From assembly GCA_900549345.1 (NCBI GenBank), contig UROC01000024.1, positions 1-22,134 on the forward strand: a stretch of 22,134 nucleotides of DNA, read 5' to 3'. A program made the position numbers and the translations under genes. The stretch is from an uncultured Collinsella sp. (GTDB lineage Bacteria; Actinomycetota; Coriobacteriia; Coriobacteriales; Coriobacteriaceae). Under the pieces are notes generated by a model. It made no database searches. It saw only the letters and a list, made by a program, of their open reading frames with translations, and was not told the DNA's origin. Below are positions 1 to 7,007 of the stretch, piece after piece (positions within the stretch are counted from its first letter, which is position 1; every line of letters starts with the position of its first letter).

Positions 1-64
1 AAGCCGTGAGGGAGAGGGAAAGGTATCTCCCCGCCCCGCGCCCCGCAGCAGCCAGCGCCACGCG

Positions 65-604
65 CTAGTAGTTCACCACCTGCTCCTCAAAGTACGCCTT
101 CGGGTGGTTGCACACCGGGCACACCTCGGGCGCCTCGGCACCAACATGCAGGTGTCCGCAGTTCAGGCACTTCCACACCTTTACACCCTCGCGCTCAAAC
201 ACCTCGCCCGACTCAATGCGCTCGACGAGCTTGTTGTAGCGCTCCTCGTGAGCCTTCTCGACAGCAGCGACGCCGCGGAACTTCGCGGCGATCTCGGCAA
301 AGCCCTCCTCCTCGGCGGTCTTGGCAAACTCGTCGTACATCTCGGTCCACTCGTAGTTCTCTCCCGCGGCGGCATCGCGCAGGTTATCCAGAGTGCTGGG
401 AACGGCGCCATCGTGCAGATACTTAAACCACAGCTTGGCGTGCTCGGACTCGTTGCCCGCCGTCTCGGCAAAGATATTCGAGATCTGAACGTAGCCGTCC
501 TTTTTTGCCTTGGATGCATAGTAGCGATACTTGGTGTGCGCCTGAGACTCACCGGCAAAAGCGGTCTCGAGGTTCTTCTTGGTTTGAGAGCTCTCAAAAT
601 CCAT
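65..604 (-). CDS. rbr: Rubrerythrin (non-haem di-iron peroxidase)
   Basis: Cytoplasmic rubrerythrin of 179 residues, the usual family length. These proteins reduce hydrogen peroxide with electrons from rubredoxin or NAD(P)H oxidoreductases and protect anaerobes from oxygen. Visible: the N-terminal ferritin-like di-iron domain (about residues 1-135) with ligands E19, E52/H55 (motif ETAGNESEHAK), E82 and E116/H119 (AVEKAHEER), then a C-terminal rubredoxin-like domain with two CxxC pairs, C146/C149 and C162/C165. I chose ATG at 604 because AAGGGAAG lies about 8 bases upstream; an in-frame TTG at 622 would add six residues but would swallow that site. It follows the MutY-like gene with a 98-base gap and may be read from the Rrf2 promoter, or from a weak TAAAAT-like box in the gap (not called). 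No clear terminator is visible in bases 1-64. Confidence 0.96.
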   Translation of the reverse strand: MDFESSQTKKNLETAFAGESQAHTKYRYYASKAKKDGYVQISNIFAETAGNESEHAKLWFKYLHDGAVPSTLDNLRDAAAGENYEWTEMYDEFAKTAEEEGFAEIAAKFRGVAAVEKAHEERYNKLVERIESGEVFEREGVKVWKCLNCGHLHVGAEAPEVCPVCNHPKAYFEEQVVNY

Positions 605-702
605 AGGTGTACTTCCCTTCAATACATGCCGCCCATAGGCTTTGAGCGGCCTTATTTTATGGTACCCCCTGCCGAAAATCTAAACCTTAAAATTCGAGCG
701 GG

Positions 703-1608
703 CTACACACTCAGCCAACGATCGTCCTCGGAGCGGCAAAAGCCCTCGCGCTCCAGATCGGCCAGAATACTCGCGACCAGCTCACACTCGACCGGCGCTC
801 GACCGGCCGCCGCCTCCATCTCGCCAACGCCTGCGACGGCCTCATCGAGCGTAATCCCCGCCGGCTGGTCATCGCGCGCTGCCAGCAACATGCGCACGAT
901 ATGCGCGCGCTTTTGGCGACGCGAGCCCTCAAACTTTGATTGACGGCTATAGCCCGCCGAGCGCCTGGACGGATTGGGCAACGTCTTTTTTAGATATGCG
1001 CCGTAATCTAGCAACGCGTAATACCACGCGCGCGGCGTATCGGCATCATCGAGCGGCACGGCAAAGGGAGCGATCTTGTCGAGCGCCGCACCGGGGGCCG
1101 CCGGACAGGCCGCCTGAATCAGCGGCACCAGTTCGCGATCGGGAACGGCGGGCACATCGGGAAAGAAATGATGCAGAAAGACCGTGCGCACGTTGGTCTC
1201 CAGATACACACCCGGAAGATCAAACGCAAACGACCGGATACCCTGCGCCGTTGCCGGGCCAATACCAGGCAGAGCGACCAAGTCGCGTGTCTCACGCGGA
1301 AACTCCCCATCCCAGTCCTCTGCAACGCGCTGAGCGGCCTTGTGGAGCGCCAGAGCGCGTCGATTGTAGCCCATGCCCTGCCAAGCGTCTAAAACATCGG
1401 AAGGCGCGGCCTGAGCGAGCGCCCGGACGGTCGGAAAACGATCGAGCCACGCCGGCATGCGCGTCTCCACGCGCGGAACCTGTGTCTGCTGCAGCATGAC
1501 CTCGGAGAGCCAGATGATATATGGGTCGCGCGTGCGGCGCCACGGAAGGTCGCGATAACGCAGGACCCCTTCCGAACGAATCATCGAACGAAAGGGGTCC
1601 TGAATCAT
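703..1608 (-). CDS. MutY-like adenine DNA glycosylase lacking the Fe-S cluster
   Basis: HhH-GPD superfamily DNA glycosylase, 301 residues, closest by eye to the MutY catalytic domain. MutY removes adenine opposite 8-oxoguanine. Seen: MutY-type N-terminus (LPWR, then SEVMLQQTQV with catalytic-type E36), GMGYNRRA at 78-85, and the helix-hairpin-helix LPGIGPATAQGI (113-124), where T120 replaces the lysine of bifunctional Nth, which fits a monofunctional enzyme. Two departures: the catalytic Asp of MutY (ILDGNVKRV) is Glu here (E137 in YLETNVRTV), and after DYGAYLKK there is none of the four Cys that hold the [4Fe-4S] cluster. The C-terminal NUDIX-like domain is also absent; a short helical tail of about 80 residues replaces it. 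AAGGAG sits 7 bases before the ATG. The gene starts 21 bases after the Rrf2 gene, so the two are probably cotranscribed. Whether it acts on A:8-oxoG is unknown. Confidence 0.88.
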   Translation of the reverse strand: MIQDPFRSMIRSEGVLRYRDLPWRRTRDPYIIWLSEVMLQQTQVPRVETRMPAWLDRFPTVRALAQAAPSDVLDAWQGMGYNRRALALHKAAQRVAEDWDGEFPRETRDLVALPGIGPATAQGIRSFAFDLPGVYLETNVRTVFLHHFFPDVPAVPDRELVPLIQAACPAAPGAALDKIAPFAVPLDDADTPRAWYYALLDYGAYLKKTLPNPSRRSAGYSRQSKFEGSRRQKRAHIVRMLLAARDDQPAGITLDEAVAGVGEMEAAAGRAPVECELVASILADLEREGFCRSEDDRWLSV

Positions 1609-1629
1609 ATCTATGCTCCTTATGCGGCG

Positions 1630-2115
1630 CTATTCCTCCCGGCATGTATACGCACAGGTGGCGTACTCGGGAAACGCTTCGCGGTCGGCGAACTTGGGAT
1701 CGACGGCCGGGAACTGGCGGTGAGCGACGATGTCGCCGAGCGAAACGGAATCGAGGTAGTCGCGCATCAACGCCTGGGCTCCGGCCCACAGGGGATGATA
1801 GCAGCACGTGCCCATGCGCGCACAGTCGCCATCGGGTGCGGTGCAATCATTCATAACCATAGGGCCCTGAACGGCCTCGACGACCTGACGAATGGTAACG
1901 TCGTCCGGACTGACCTTGAGACGCATGCCACCGTGGACGCCACGCAGGCTCTCCACAATACCGGCCTGGACCAAACCGTGCTGAATCGAGCGGGCGAACG
2001 AATACGGGACATTGACCTCTTCGGCAGCGGTGCGAACAGAAAGCAAACGCTCCGGATCCTCGGCAAGCATCGCCAACATACGAAGGGCGTAATCAGTCTT
2101 CCTCGATATGTCCAT
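1630..2115 (-). CDS. Rrf2-family transcriptional regulator, probable Fe-S sensor
   Basis: Winged-helix Rrf2/IscR-family repressor or activator of 161 residues. N-terminus MDISRKTDYALRML is the family signature; the HTH lies at about 24-50 and the wing at GVHGGMRL (59-66). Three cysteines, C91, C98 and C104, follow a spacing close to the [2Fe-2S] ligands of IscR; C105 adds a vicinal pair, and the C-terminus carries a further C154-x3-C158. By family knowledge it would sense cluster status, redox or nitric oxide. ATG at 2115 is chosen for the family N-terminus and an AAAGGGG site about 4-5 bases upstream; the same frame stays open 52 codons further but that stretch resembles no protein and overlaps the mRNA leader. 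It heads a cluster with a MutY-like glycosylase and rubrerythrin, which are the likely targets together with its own promoter. Confidence 0.92.
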   Translation of the reverse strand: MDISRKTDYALRMLAMLAEDPERLLSVRTAAEEVNVPYSFARSIQHGLVQAGIVESLRGVHGGMRLKVSPDDVTIRQVVEAVQGPMVMNDCTAPDGDCARMGTCCYHPLWAGAQALMRDYLDSVSLGDIVAHRQFPAVDPKFADREAFPEYATCAYTCREE

Positions 2116-2274
2116 TTTTCCCCTTTCAAGGAATACGAACAGCTCGAACGAGCTCCGGGGCCGAGCTTGTGTCGAGACGCTAAATGACCGCAGGACATCC
2201 AAATGGTAAATCGGATATCCACTGAATGCCGCGCTTGGAGCGAAATGCATCAGATGCGGCCCACAGTGCAATTT
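2116..2274 (-). other. Long 5' leader of the Rrf2 gene
   Basis: About 150 bases separate the predicted transcription start from the Rrf2 ATG. The only structure I see is a small hairpin (AGCTC GTTC GAGCT on the minus strand) about 30 bases before the ribosome binding site. No riboswitch family is recognised. The region has no other convincing gene on either strand. Confidence 0.4.
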
Positions 2275-2303
2275 AGTATAACCTAACCCCCTGCTTCGTT
2301 GAA
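2275..2303 (-). promoter_or_regulatory. Sigma-70-type promoter for the Rrf2 cluster
   Basis: On the minus strand TTCAAC (-35) and TATACT (-10) are separated by exactly 17 bases, four and five matches to the consensus. A short TTAG-N6-CTAA dyad overlaps the -10 box and could be an operator, but four-base arms are weak evidence. The start of transcription would fall near 2268. Confidence 0.6.
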
Positions 2304-2437
2304 CAGGTGTTGCGCAACAAAGCTGTTGTTTAGACAGATATACTTATTGGATTTTACTTGCGTTCCCGAAGGGGCGGGGATTCTGGGCGAAGATGCGCCA
2401 GGGCGATCGTTCTATCGAAACAAAGTGCATCAAACGC
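2304..2437. other. Intergenic, nothing recognised
   Basis: Stretch between the Rrf2 promoter and the tRNA-Asp terminator. It has no ORF with a ribosome binding site and no repeat shared with the rest of the window. A TATACT box on the plus strand near 2338 has no suitable -35 partner. Confidence 0.4.
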
Positions 2438-2462
2438 AAAAAGCCACGTCCGAAGACGTGGC
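2438..2462 (-). terminator. Intrinsic terminator of tRNA-Asp
   Basis: On the minus strand an 8-bp perfect stem (GCCACGTC / GACGTGGC) closed by a UUCG tetraloop is followed by TTTTT. It lies 11 bases downstream of the tRNA 3' CCA end. Confidence 0.93.
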
Positions 2463-2473
2463 TTTAATTGCGT

Positions 2474-2551
<78 letters not shown>

Positions 2552-2597
2552 AGGCAGGCGTTCGCGTTTGTTTCCGCTCGCGTGCGCTGCGGGGATT

Positions 2598-2627
2598 AGT
2601 ATACACAGAAGTCTGTCCGGCGCGCAA
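2598..2627 (-). promoter_or_regulatory. Promoter of tRNA-Asp
   Basis: Minus strand TTGCGC (-35), 18-base spacer, TATACT (-10), about 47 bases before the mature tRNA 5' end. The -10 hexamer is the same as that of the Rrf2 promoter. A/T-rich sequence (runs of A and T at 2632-2649) just upstream could act as an UP element, common for stable-RNA promoters. Confidence 0.7.
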
Positions 2628-2659
2628 CAACTTTTTTGAAAAAATTTTTGGGGCCATCC

Positions 2660-2801
2660 GGGAGGGTCTCCGGGGCTGGGGCGGGGGTTAAGTTTGCTGC
2701 TCTACAGTCCTGCGCAAGACGGAAAGCACATTAAGTGCTTTCCTTTGCGTGCGGAACTCGCGACAAACTTAACCCCCGCCCCCAGCCCCGGAGACCCTCC
2801 C
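2660..2801. repeat. 142-bp element with 37-38-bp imperfect inverted arms and nested hairpin
   Basis: Left arm 2660-2696 and right arm 2764-2801 are reverse complements over their whole length except for one extra base in a run of G/C (GGGGCGGGGG against GGGGGCGGGGG). The central spacer holds a second perfect 9-bp hairpin at 2721-2743 (GGAAAGCAC / GTGCTTTCC). The element sits between the tRNA-Asp promoter and the terminator of the YfcE gene and carries no credible coding frame. It could be a miniature inverted-repeat element, a BIME-like pair of palindromes, or a structural/transcription-boundary signal. Confidence 0.9.
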
Positions 2802-2917
2802 TGCCGTCACATTATTCAACCAGTTTTGCGGGCGTGCGCCGCTGCGCGGCTAGCCCGCGTGCTCCTCGGCGGGGTTGGTCTGATTGTTCTGGTTGGACTT
2901 CTTACTTTGGCTCAAAG
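2802..2917. other. GC-rich intergenic spacer with imperfect hairpin
   Basis: No gene. Bases 2828-2858 form an imperfect hairpin (GCGGGC / GCCCGC outer stem around an inner GCGCCGC / GCGGC pairing). The following stretch to 2916 (TTACTTTGGCTCAAAG) looks like a short intergenic repeat of the kind scattered through many bacterial genomes, but no second copy is in this window. Confidence 0.35.
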
Positions 2918-2952
2918 AAAAACGGGAGATGCCTTGTGCATCCCCCGTTTTT
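2918..2952 (-). terminator. Intrinsic terminator downstream of the YfcE-like gene
   Basis: AAAAACGGGAGATGC pairs with GCATCCCCCGTTTTT (a single mismatch) around a 5-nt loop. The A and T runs on the two sides make it work in either direction; on the minus strand it begins 7 bases after the phosphodiesterase stop. Confidence 0.9.
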
Positions 2953-2959
2953 GTTGCGG

Positions 2960-3427
2960 TTAGTCTAGGTCAATAAACTTGGTGCTTAGGATCTTGCCGT
3001 CTTTTACTAGCATTCTGGCCATGGTGGGGCCTCGGGTGCCTCTGGGATAGCTGGCGCTGCCCGGGTTGAGGACTAGGCAGCGGCCCACTTGGGCTTCTTT
3101 GGTTACGTGGGTGTGGCCGTTGATGGCTACGTCTACGGATCCCACCGGAAGGTCTTCGCGGTAGTGGGCTACGGCGAATTTGAGGCCTTCGTAGGTAAAG
3201 AGCGCAAGACGGTCTACATCGGGGCCGTAGTCGCGGTAGTAATCGTTGTTGCCCAATACGGCCCGCACGGGGGCGATGGTGCATAGGTGCTCGTAGTCCA
3301 TCTCTGACGTAAGGTCGCCGGCGTGGATGATCAGGTCTGCGCCCTCAAGCTCATCCAAGAGCGCAGGCGATAAATAGCCGTGGGTGTCCGAGATGATGTC
3401 GATGCGCTTGGCGCTTGCGCTGTTCAT
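2960..3427 (-). CDS. YfcE/MJ0936-family metallophosphodiesterase
   Basis: Small calcineurin-like metallophosphoesterase of 155 residues, a normal length for this family. These soluble enzymes hydrolyse phosphodiesters using two Mn/Ni-type ions; the physiological substrate is usually unknown. All metal motifs are present in order: D14-x-H16 (SDTHG), D38 (HAGD), N61 (GNND), H88 (VAHYRED) and G104-H105-T106-H107, followed by NPGS near residue 122. ATG at 3427 follows GGAAGGGAT. It is a single-gene unit bounded by terminators on both sides (3467-3517 and 2918-2952), so it needs its own promoter in the 40 bases upstream; none stands out. Confidence 0.9.
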   Translation of the reverse strand: MNSASAKRIDIISDTHGYLSPALLDELEGADLIIHAGDLTSEMDYEHLCTIAPVRAVLGNNDYYRDYGPDVDRLALFTYEGLKFAVAHYREDLPVGSVDVAINGHTHVTKEAQVGRCLVLNPGSASYPRGTRGPTMARMLVKDGKILSTKFIDLD

Positions 3428-3466
3428 GGGATCCCTTCCGCAAAAAACGATTCGGCAGATACATAC

Positions 3467-3517
3467 AAAAAAGGCCCCACGGCCCCGCAGACGATGGGTC
3501 TACAGGGCTGCGGGGCC
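3467..3517 (-). terminator. Intrinsic terminator after the first LytTR regulator
   Basis: On the minus strand a perfect 10-bp stem (GGCCCCGCAG / CTGCGGGGCC, arms 3508-3517 and 3481-3490) with a 17-nt loop is followed by GTGGGGCC and then TTTTTT. It starts 7 bases after the regulator stop codon. Confidence 0.82.
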
Positions 3518-3523
3518 AGTGTG

Positions 3524-4240
3524 CTAGAGACTCAGAGCCTTCTTGAGCGGCACGACGCGGCGGCGAGAAACCGGCACGCGTTCGTCGACGCCCGTAATGC
3601 CCAGCTGGATGGCGCCCGAGGGCACCGTCTCAACGTCCGTGACGCACGCTAGGTTGACGATATAGCGGCGGTGAACACGGAAGAAGCCAAAGTCGCAGAG
3701 CTTGGCCTCAAACTGCGCCAGCGAGGTCGTCGACAAAAAGCGATCATCGACGGTATAGATGCAGGAGTAATCGTCCTTTGCCATGATAAAGCGGATGTCA
3801 TCCACGGGAATGAGCACCTTGCGGCCGCCCTTTTCCACCGGGATACGCTCGATGGTCACTTTGCTGTCCGTAACCGGCTTGGCGCGTTGCATGACCTTCT
3901 CGATCGCGCGATCCAAGCGAGCTTCCTCGACCGGCTTCATCAGATAATCGACGGCATCCACGTCGAATGCCTCGACCGCATGGTCGCTATACGCAGTCAC
4001 AAACACGATCGCCGGCGGATTTTTGAGCTTATGCAGCGCCTCGGCAAGTTGCAGGCCCGAGGCACCGGGCATCGAGATATCGAGAAACACGACATCCACG
4101 CGACTTTCCATAAGCATCTCGATGGCGGAGCGGACGCTCGACGCCTCCGTGATCGTGCCGATCTTGCCCGTTTGCTCGAGCAGGAAGCGAAGCTCCGAGC
4201 GAGCCGGCGCCTCATCATCCACAATCATCGCACGCAGCAT
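3524..4240 (-). CDS. LytTR-family response regulator (system 1)
   Basis: Response regulator of 238 residues: CheY-like receiver (1-118) with acidic pocket D8/D9, phosphoacceptor D54 (VFLDISMPG), T82 and K102 (DYLMKPVEEA), then a LytTR DNA-binding domain (about 128-238) with the signatures FFRVHRRYIVNL and VPVSRRR. It is the partner of the LytS-like kinase that ends 72 bases upstream. ATG at 4240 gives the canonical receiver N-terminus with AAAGG 10 bases before it; an in-frame TTG at 4261 would add seven residues but has no ribosome binding site. Ends at a strong terminator. LytTR systems control exported, cell-wall or transport genes; here the target is not shown. Paralogue of the regulator at 9410-10144. 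Confidence 0.95.
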   Translation of the reverse strand: MLRAMIVDDEAPARSELRFLLEQTGKIGTITEASSVRSAIEMLMESRVDVVFLDISMPGASGLQLAEALHKLKNPPAIVFVTAYSDHAVEAFDVDAVDYLMKPVEEARLDRAIEKVMQRAKPVTDSKVTIERIPVEKGGRKVLIPVDDIRFIMAKDDYSCIYTVDDRFLSTTSLAQFEAKLCDFGFFRVHRRYIVNLACVTDVETVPSGAIQLGITGVDERVPVSRRRVVPLKKALSL

Positions 4241-4312
4241 AGGGATAAAACCTTTCGTCAACTAACTACGCCGGGCATCCGTCGCATGACGTTGAGCCCG
4301 TAGCCTTTTATT

Positions 4313-5656
4313 TTACTCTTGAATGTCAAAGATGCTCTCTGACAAATCAAGATGAAGGAGCACTTTGGTGCCCTTGCCCGGCGCCGATTCGACACGCGTA
4401 TAGGAGTGCGGCCCATAAAAGCGATGGATGCGCTCCGAAATATTGTGCATGGCCACACCGGCGCCGCCACCCTGGGGAGAGCTGGCGTCGGGACGGGCAG
4501 AGCGCTCGTCAAACAGTCTGGCGGCGGTACCCTCATCCATGCCCACGCCATTATCGGCCACGGCAATCAAGATTGCATCCTCGCCGTCTTGGTGAACGGT
4601 CACGTCGATCCTCAGGGCGTCGTCATCGCCCATACCATGACGTACGGCGTTCTCGACAATCGGCTGGATCACGAACGCCGGCACCAGCGTATCTTCCACG
4701 TCCTCGGACACATCGAACGTCGCAAGCACGCGGTCCTCGCCAAAGCGGGCCTTCTCAAAGGTAAGGTAGCGCTTGGTCTGTGCGACCTCGCGCGAGACCG
4801 GAATAAGCGATCCCGAGTTGTCGAGCGTGGCACGATAGAACGATGAGAACTCACGAAGCAGTTCGCGGGCCCGCAACGGGTCGGTGCGCGTAAACGATGC
4901 AATGGTGTTCAGCGTGTTGAACAGGAAGTGCGGGTTAATCTGCGCCTGCAGCGCACGCACCTCAGCGCGCGCCGTGAGTTCCTTTTGCACCTCGAGCTCG
5001 TGGATGGCGAGCTGCGTGGACAAGATCTCGGCAAAGCCCGAGGCAAGCGCGTACTGGGTACGGTCGACGGCGCGCGGGGTCTTGTAGTAGAACTTGAGCG
5101 TGCCGACGGTACGATCGCCCACCTTGATGGGAGCGATAATGCCGGCGGGGACTTGGTTGTGCGAGCCGTCCGAACCCACGACATCCACCATACGGTTGAA
5201 CGACTGCACGATGCCATGTTCGATAACGTAGCGCGTGGCAAGCGTGTGGATGGGAGTATCGGGCAGCAGTTTTTCCTCAAACTCGCCCGCGCAGGCAAGC
5301 ACGTTGTCCTCGTCGGTGATGGCCACCGTCATGGCGCGCGTCTCGGGCAAAATGCGCCGGCACACCAAAAGCGCCGATTCCTGCGTCAGACCGCCCTTAA
5401 TGTCCTCGAGCATGGCCGAGGCCACCGAGAGCGTCTCCTCGGTGTACTGGGAGCGCACCGAATCGGGATTGAGCGTCAAAAAGATAAAGATGCACAGAAA
5501 GATGCACAGCAGCGCGCAGGCAATCACCGTGGCGATCGGCTCGATACCGGTCGCCAAGGCAAAAATAAAGTACACCAGCACGCAAATGGCGCAGGCAACG
5601 GCAATGATGCGAAAGATTGATATTGAACTATCGCGCTGGGCGCGGCGGTCGATCAT
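4313..5656 (-). CDS. LytS/YehU-like sensor histidine kinase (system 1)
   Basis: Membrane histidine kinase of 447 residues. Two adjacent membrane segments (about 13-34 and 41-62) leave almost no extracytoplasmic loop; then comes a GAF-like sensor region (about 75-215), the LytS-type His_kinase domain with H243 in ALQAQINPHFLFNTLN, and a HATPase domain with N-box N336 (VENAVRHG) and G-box DNGVGM (368-373). It lacks the multi-pass 5TM domain of true LytS, so it probably senses something in the membrane or cytoplasm. The start overlaps the glycosyltransferase stop by four bases (ATGA), indicating translational coupling. The partner is the LytTR regulator downstream. The dimerisation region is very similar to the kinase at 10183-11568. 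Confidence 0.94.
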   Translation of the reverse strand: MIDRRAQRDSSISIFRIIAVACAICVLVYFIFALATGIEPIATVIACALLCIFLCIFIFLTLNPDSVRSQYTEETLSVASAMLEDIKGGLTQESALLVCRRILPETRAMTVAITDEDNVLACAGEFEEKLLPDTPIHTLATRYVIEHGIVQSFNRMVDVVGSDGSHNQVPAGIIAPIKVGDRTVGTLKFYYKTPRAVDRTQYALASGFAEILSTQLAIHELEVQKELTARAEVRALQAQINPHFLFNTLNTIASFTRTDPLRARELLREFSSFYRATLDNSGSLIPVSREVAQTKRYLTFEKARFGEDRVLATFDVSEDVEDTLVPAFVIQPIVENAVRHGMGDDDALRIDVTVHQDGEDAILIAVADNGVGMDEGTAARLFDERSARPDASSPQGGGAGVAMHNISERIHRFYGPHSYTRVESAPGKGTKVLLHLDLSESIFDIQE

Positions 5657-6840
5657 TCGGCCCCCTCCAGGATACTGATCAGTTGTGCGTCACGCCAAAG
5701 CCCGTCCATGATCTTGGGCCAAAAGCTCTGGAAACGCAGGTAGCTTGCAGCGTTTTGGCGCGCATAGGCCTTTGCCTCGTCGATACCATGGCGCCAGATG
5801 CGCAGGTAGCCCTCATGCTCGCGGGTAAACACGCTGCGGACCATAGCGGTCTTGCGCACGCGGTCGTCGAGCTCGCGCGAAATCCACGGGCCCGGGTAGG
5901 GCATGAGCGATGCCGCCGTAACGGGAATGAGCTCCTTTTGATGCGCGGCGAATGTCAACTTGGCCCGTTCGTAGTACCAACGGTATACATCCTGCATAAA
6001 GCGCGGTGAGCGCTTTTCGGACTCCGGAGGCAGATGGCGCACGGTCCACTCGTTATCGAACCACACGTCGTAGCCAAACATGCGCATGTTAAAGAGGTAA
6101 TCCAAGTCCTCGCCGCGGGTGATAAACGGGTCAAAGGCCACACGCGTAAAGGCGCGGGCGTGCAGGGCCATCAGGCCGCCGCACACGTAGTTGGAGCGCG
6201 AGATGCGGGTGCCCGAAAGCGCCTTTTTCATCCAACGGTTGAACTCGATGCGCTTGGTCCACCAACGATGGCAGATGCCCGCCTTGTCCGTGGGAGCCAG
6301 CGGCGATCCGTCGCGATCGTAGAAATAGCCGCTCTTGACCAAGATCGGCAGGCCCTGACGCGTCTGCTGACCCAGCGCGTAGGTCGCGCGCTTCATAAAG
6401 TCGGCATCGATGACAGTCTCATCGTCATCCAAAAAGATAACCGCGTCATGCCCCAGCACAGCGGCACAGGCCAGCCCCATGTTGCGGATGGCGCCGTAGC
6501 CTCGCAGACTCACGCACTCGCCCGAACCCTTGGGCGCGATCTGAGCAACCCGGTCTGCGATGCGCGAGGCCTGGGTGTTGGTGACAACGGTGACCTTGAG
6601 CGTGGGATGCGCGTCGACAATCTCGTGCACGCGCAGCGACACATCGGCTGTGGCAGAAACGGGACAGACCACCAAAAGGATGATGCGCGGGATGTCGCGC
6701 ACCTGTTCAAGCGAGGCCAGGCAGCGGTCGAGTTCGGGATTGTCGGCGTTGAGTCGTGTCGAATGGTCATAGGTGCCAGGGGCGTTTGCGCGAGCGTCAT
6801 CGCCCGCCCAATACGTTGGAATCACGACCGTGGCGTTCAT
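5653..6840 (-). CDS. GT2-type (GT-A fold) glycosyltransferase
   Basis: Soluble family-2-like glycosyltransferase of 395 residues. Seen: N-terminal Rossmann-like strand MNATVVIPTYW, the metal/nucleotide-sugar motif VIFLDDDETV with D138-D140 as the DxD equivalent, GGLMALHARAF (221-231) and the acceptor-side ED motif RGEDLDYLF (242-250). No signal peptide or membrane helix is visible, so it should act at the cytoplasmic face; donor and acceptor cannot be told. A long insertion at residues 13-40 after the first strand and a roughly 120-residue C-terminal extension go beyond the usual core. GGGAGGG lies 8 bases before the ATG. It is the first gene of an operon with a LytS-like kinase (ATGA overlap) and its regulator, an unusual partnership suggesting a surface-glycan role. 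Confidence 0.85.
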   Translation of the reverse strand: MNATVVIPTYWAGDDARANAPGTYDHSTRLNADNPELDRCLASLEQVRDIPRIILLVVCPVSATADVSLRVHEIVDAHPTLKVTVVTNTQASRIADRVAQIAPKGSGECVSLRGYGAIRNMGLACAAVLGHDAVIFLDDDETVIDADFMKRATYALGQQTRQGLPILVKSGYFYDRDGSPLAPTDKAGICHRWWTKRIEFNRWMKKALSGTRISRSNYVCGGLMALHARAFTRVAFDPFITRGEDLDYLFNMRMFGYDVWFDNEWTVRHLPPESEKRSPRFMQDVYRWYYERAKLTFAAHQKELIPVTAASLMPYPGPWISRELDDRVRKTAMVRSVFTREHEGYLRIWRHGIDEAKAYARQNAASYLRFQSFWPKIMDGLWRDAQLISILEGAE

Positions 6841-6861
6841 GCCTTACCCTCCCTGCAACAC

Positions 6862-6897
6862 AAAAACGGGACGCCGCCAAACACAGGCGACGCCCCG
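6862..6897 (-). terminator. Intrinsic terminator, or attenuator, in front of the glycosyltransferase operon
   Basis: On the minus strand a 12-bp stem (CGGGGCGTCGCC / GGCGGCGTCCCG, two G-U pairs) with a 7-nt loop is followed by TTTTT. It begins about 115 bases after the transporter stop and ends only 21 bases before the glycosyltransferase ATG, leaving room for the ribosome binding site but not for a promoter. So it is either the transporter's terminator with read-through, or a leader attenuator. Confidence 0.85.
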
Positions 6898-6978
6898 CGA
6901 CCTAGCTGACTCCATCATACCCACTTGGGCTAATCATTGTTCGAAAGTCAGAATGTTTATTGCGGATAGCCCCAAAAG

Positions 6979-7007
6979 AGTATCGCGGCGGACGCAATTA
7001 CCGGCAA
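6979..7007 (-). promoter_or_regulatory. Candidate promoter of the glycosyltransferase-kinase-regulator operon
   Basis: Minus strand TTGCCG (-35), 17-base spacer, GATACT (-10); four of six matches in each box. It lies just after the transporter stop codon and would give a leader of about 130 bases that contains the hairpin at 6862-6897. Moderate quality only. Confidence 0.4.

Noticed and set aside
1..64. Terminator of rubrerythrin
   Set aside because: The sequence is GC-rich but shows no stem with a following U-tract on the minus strand.
2116..2271. 52-codon N-terminal extension of the Rrf2 regulator
   Set aside because: The family begins with MDISRKTDYALRML and a ribosome binding site lies before that ATG; the extension overlaps the predicted 5' leader.
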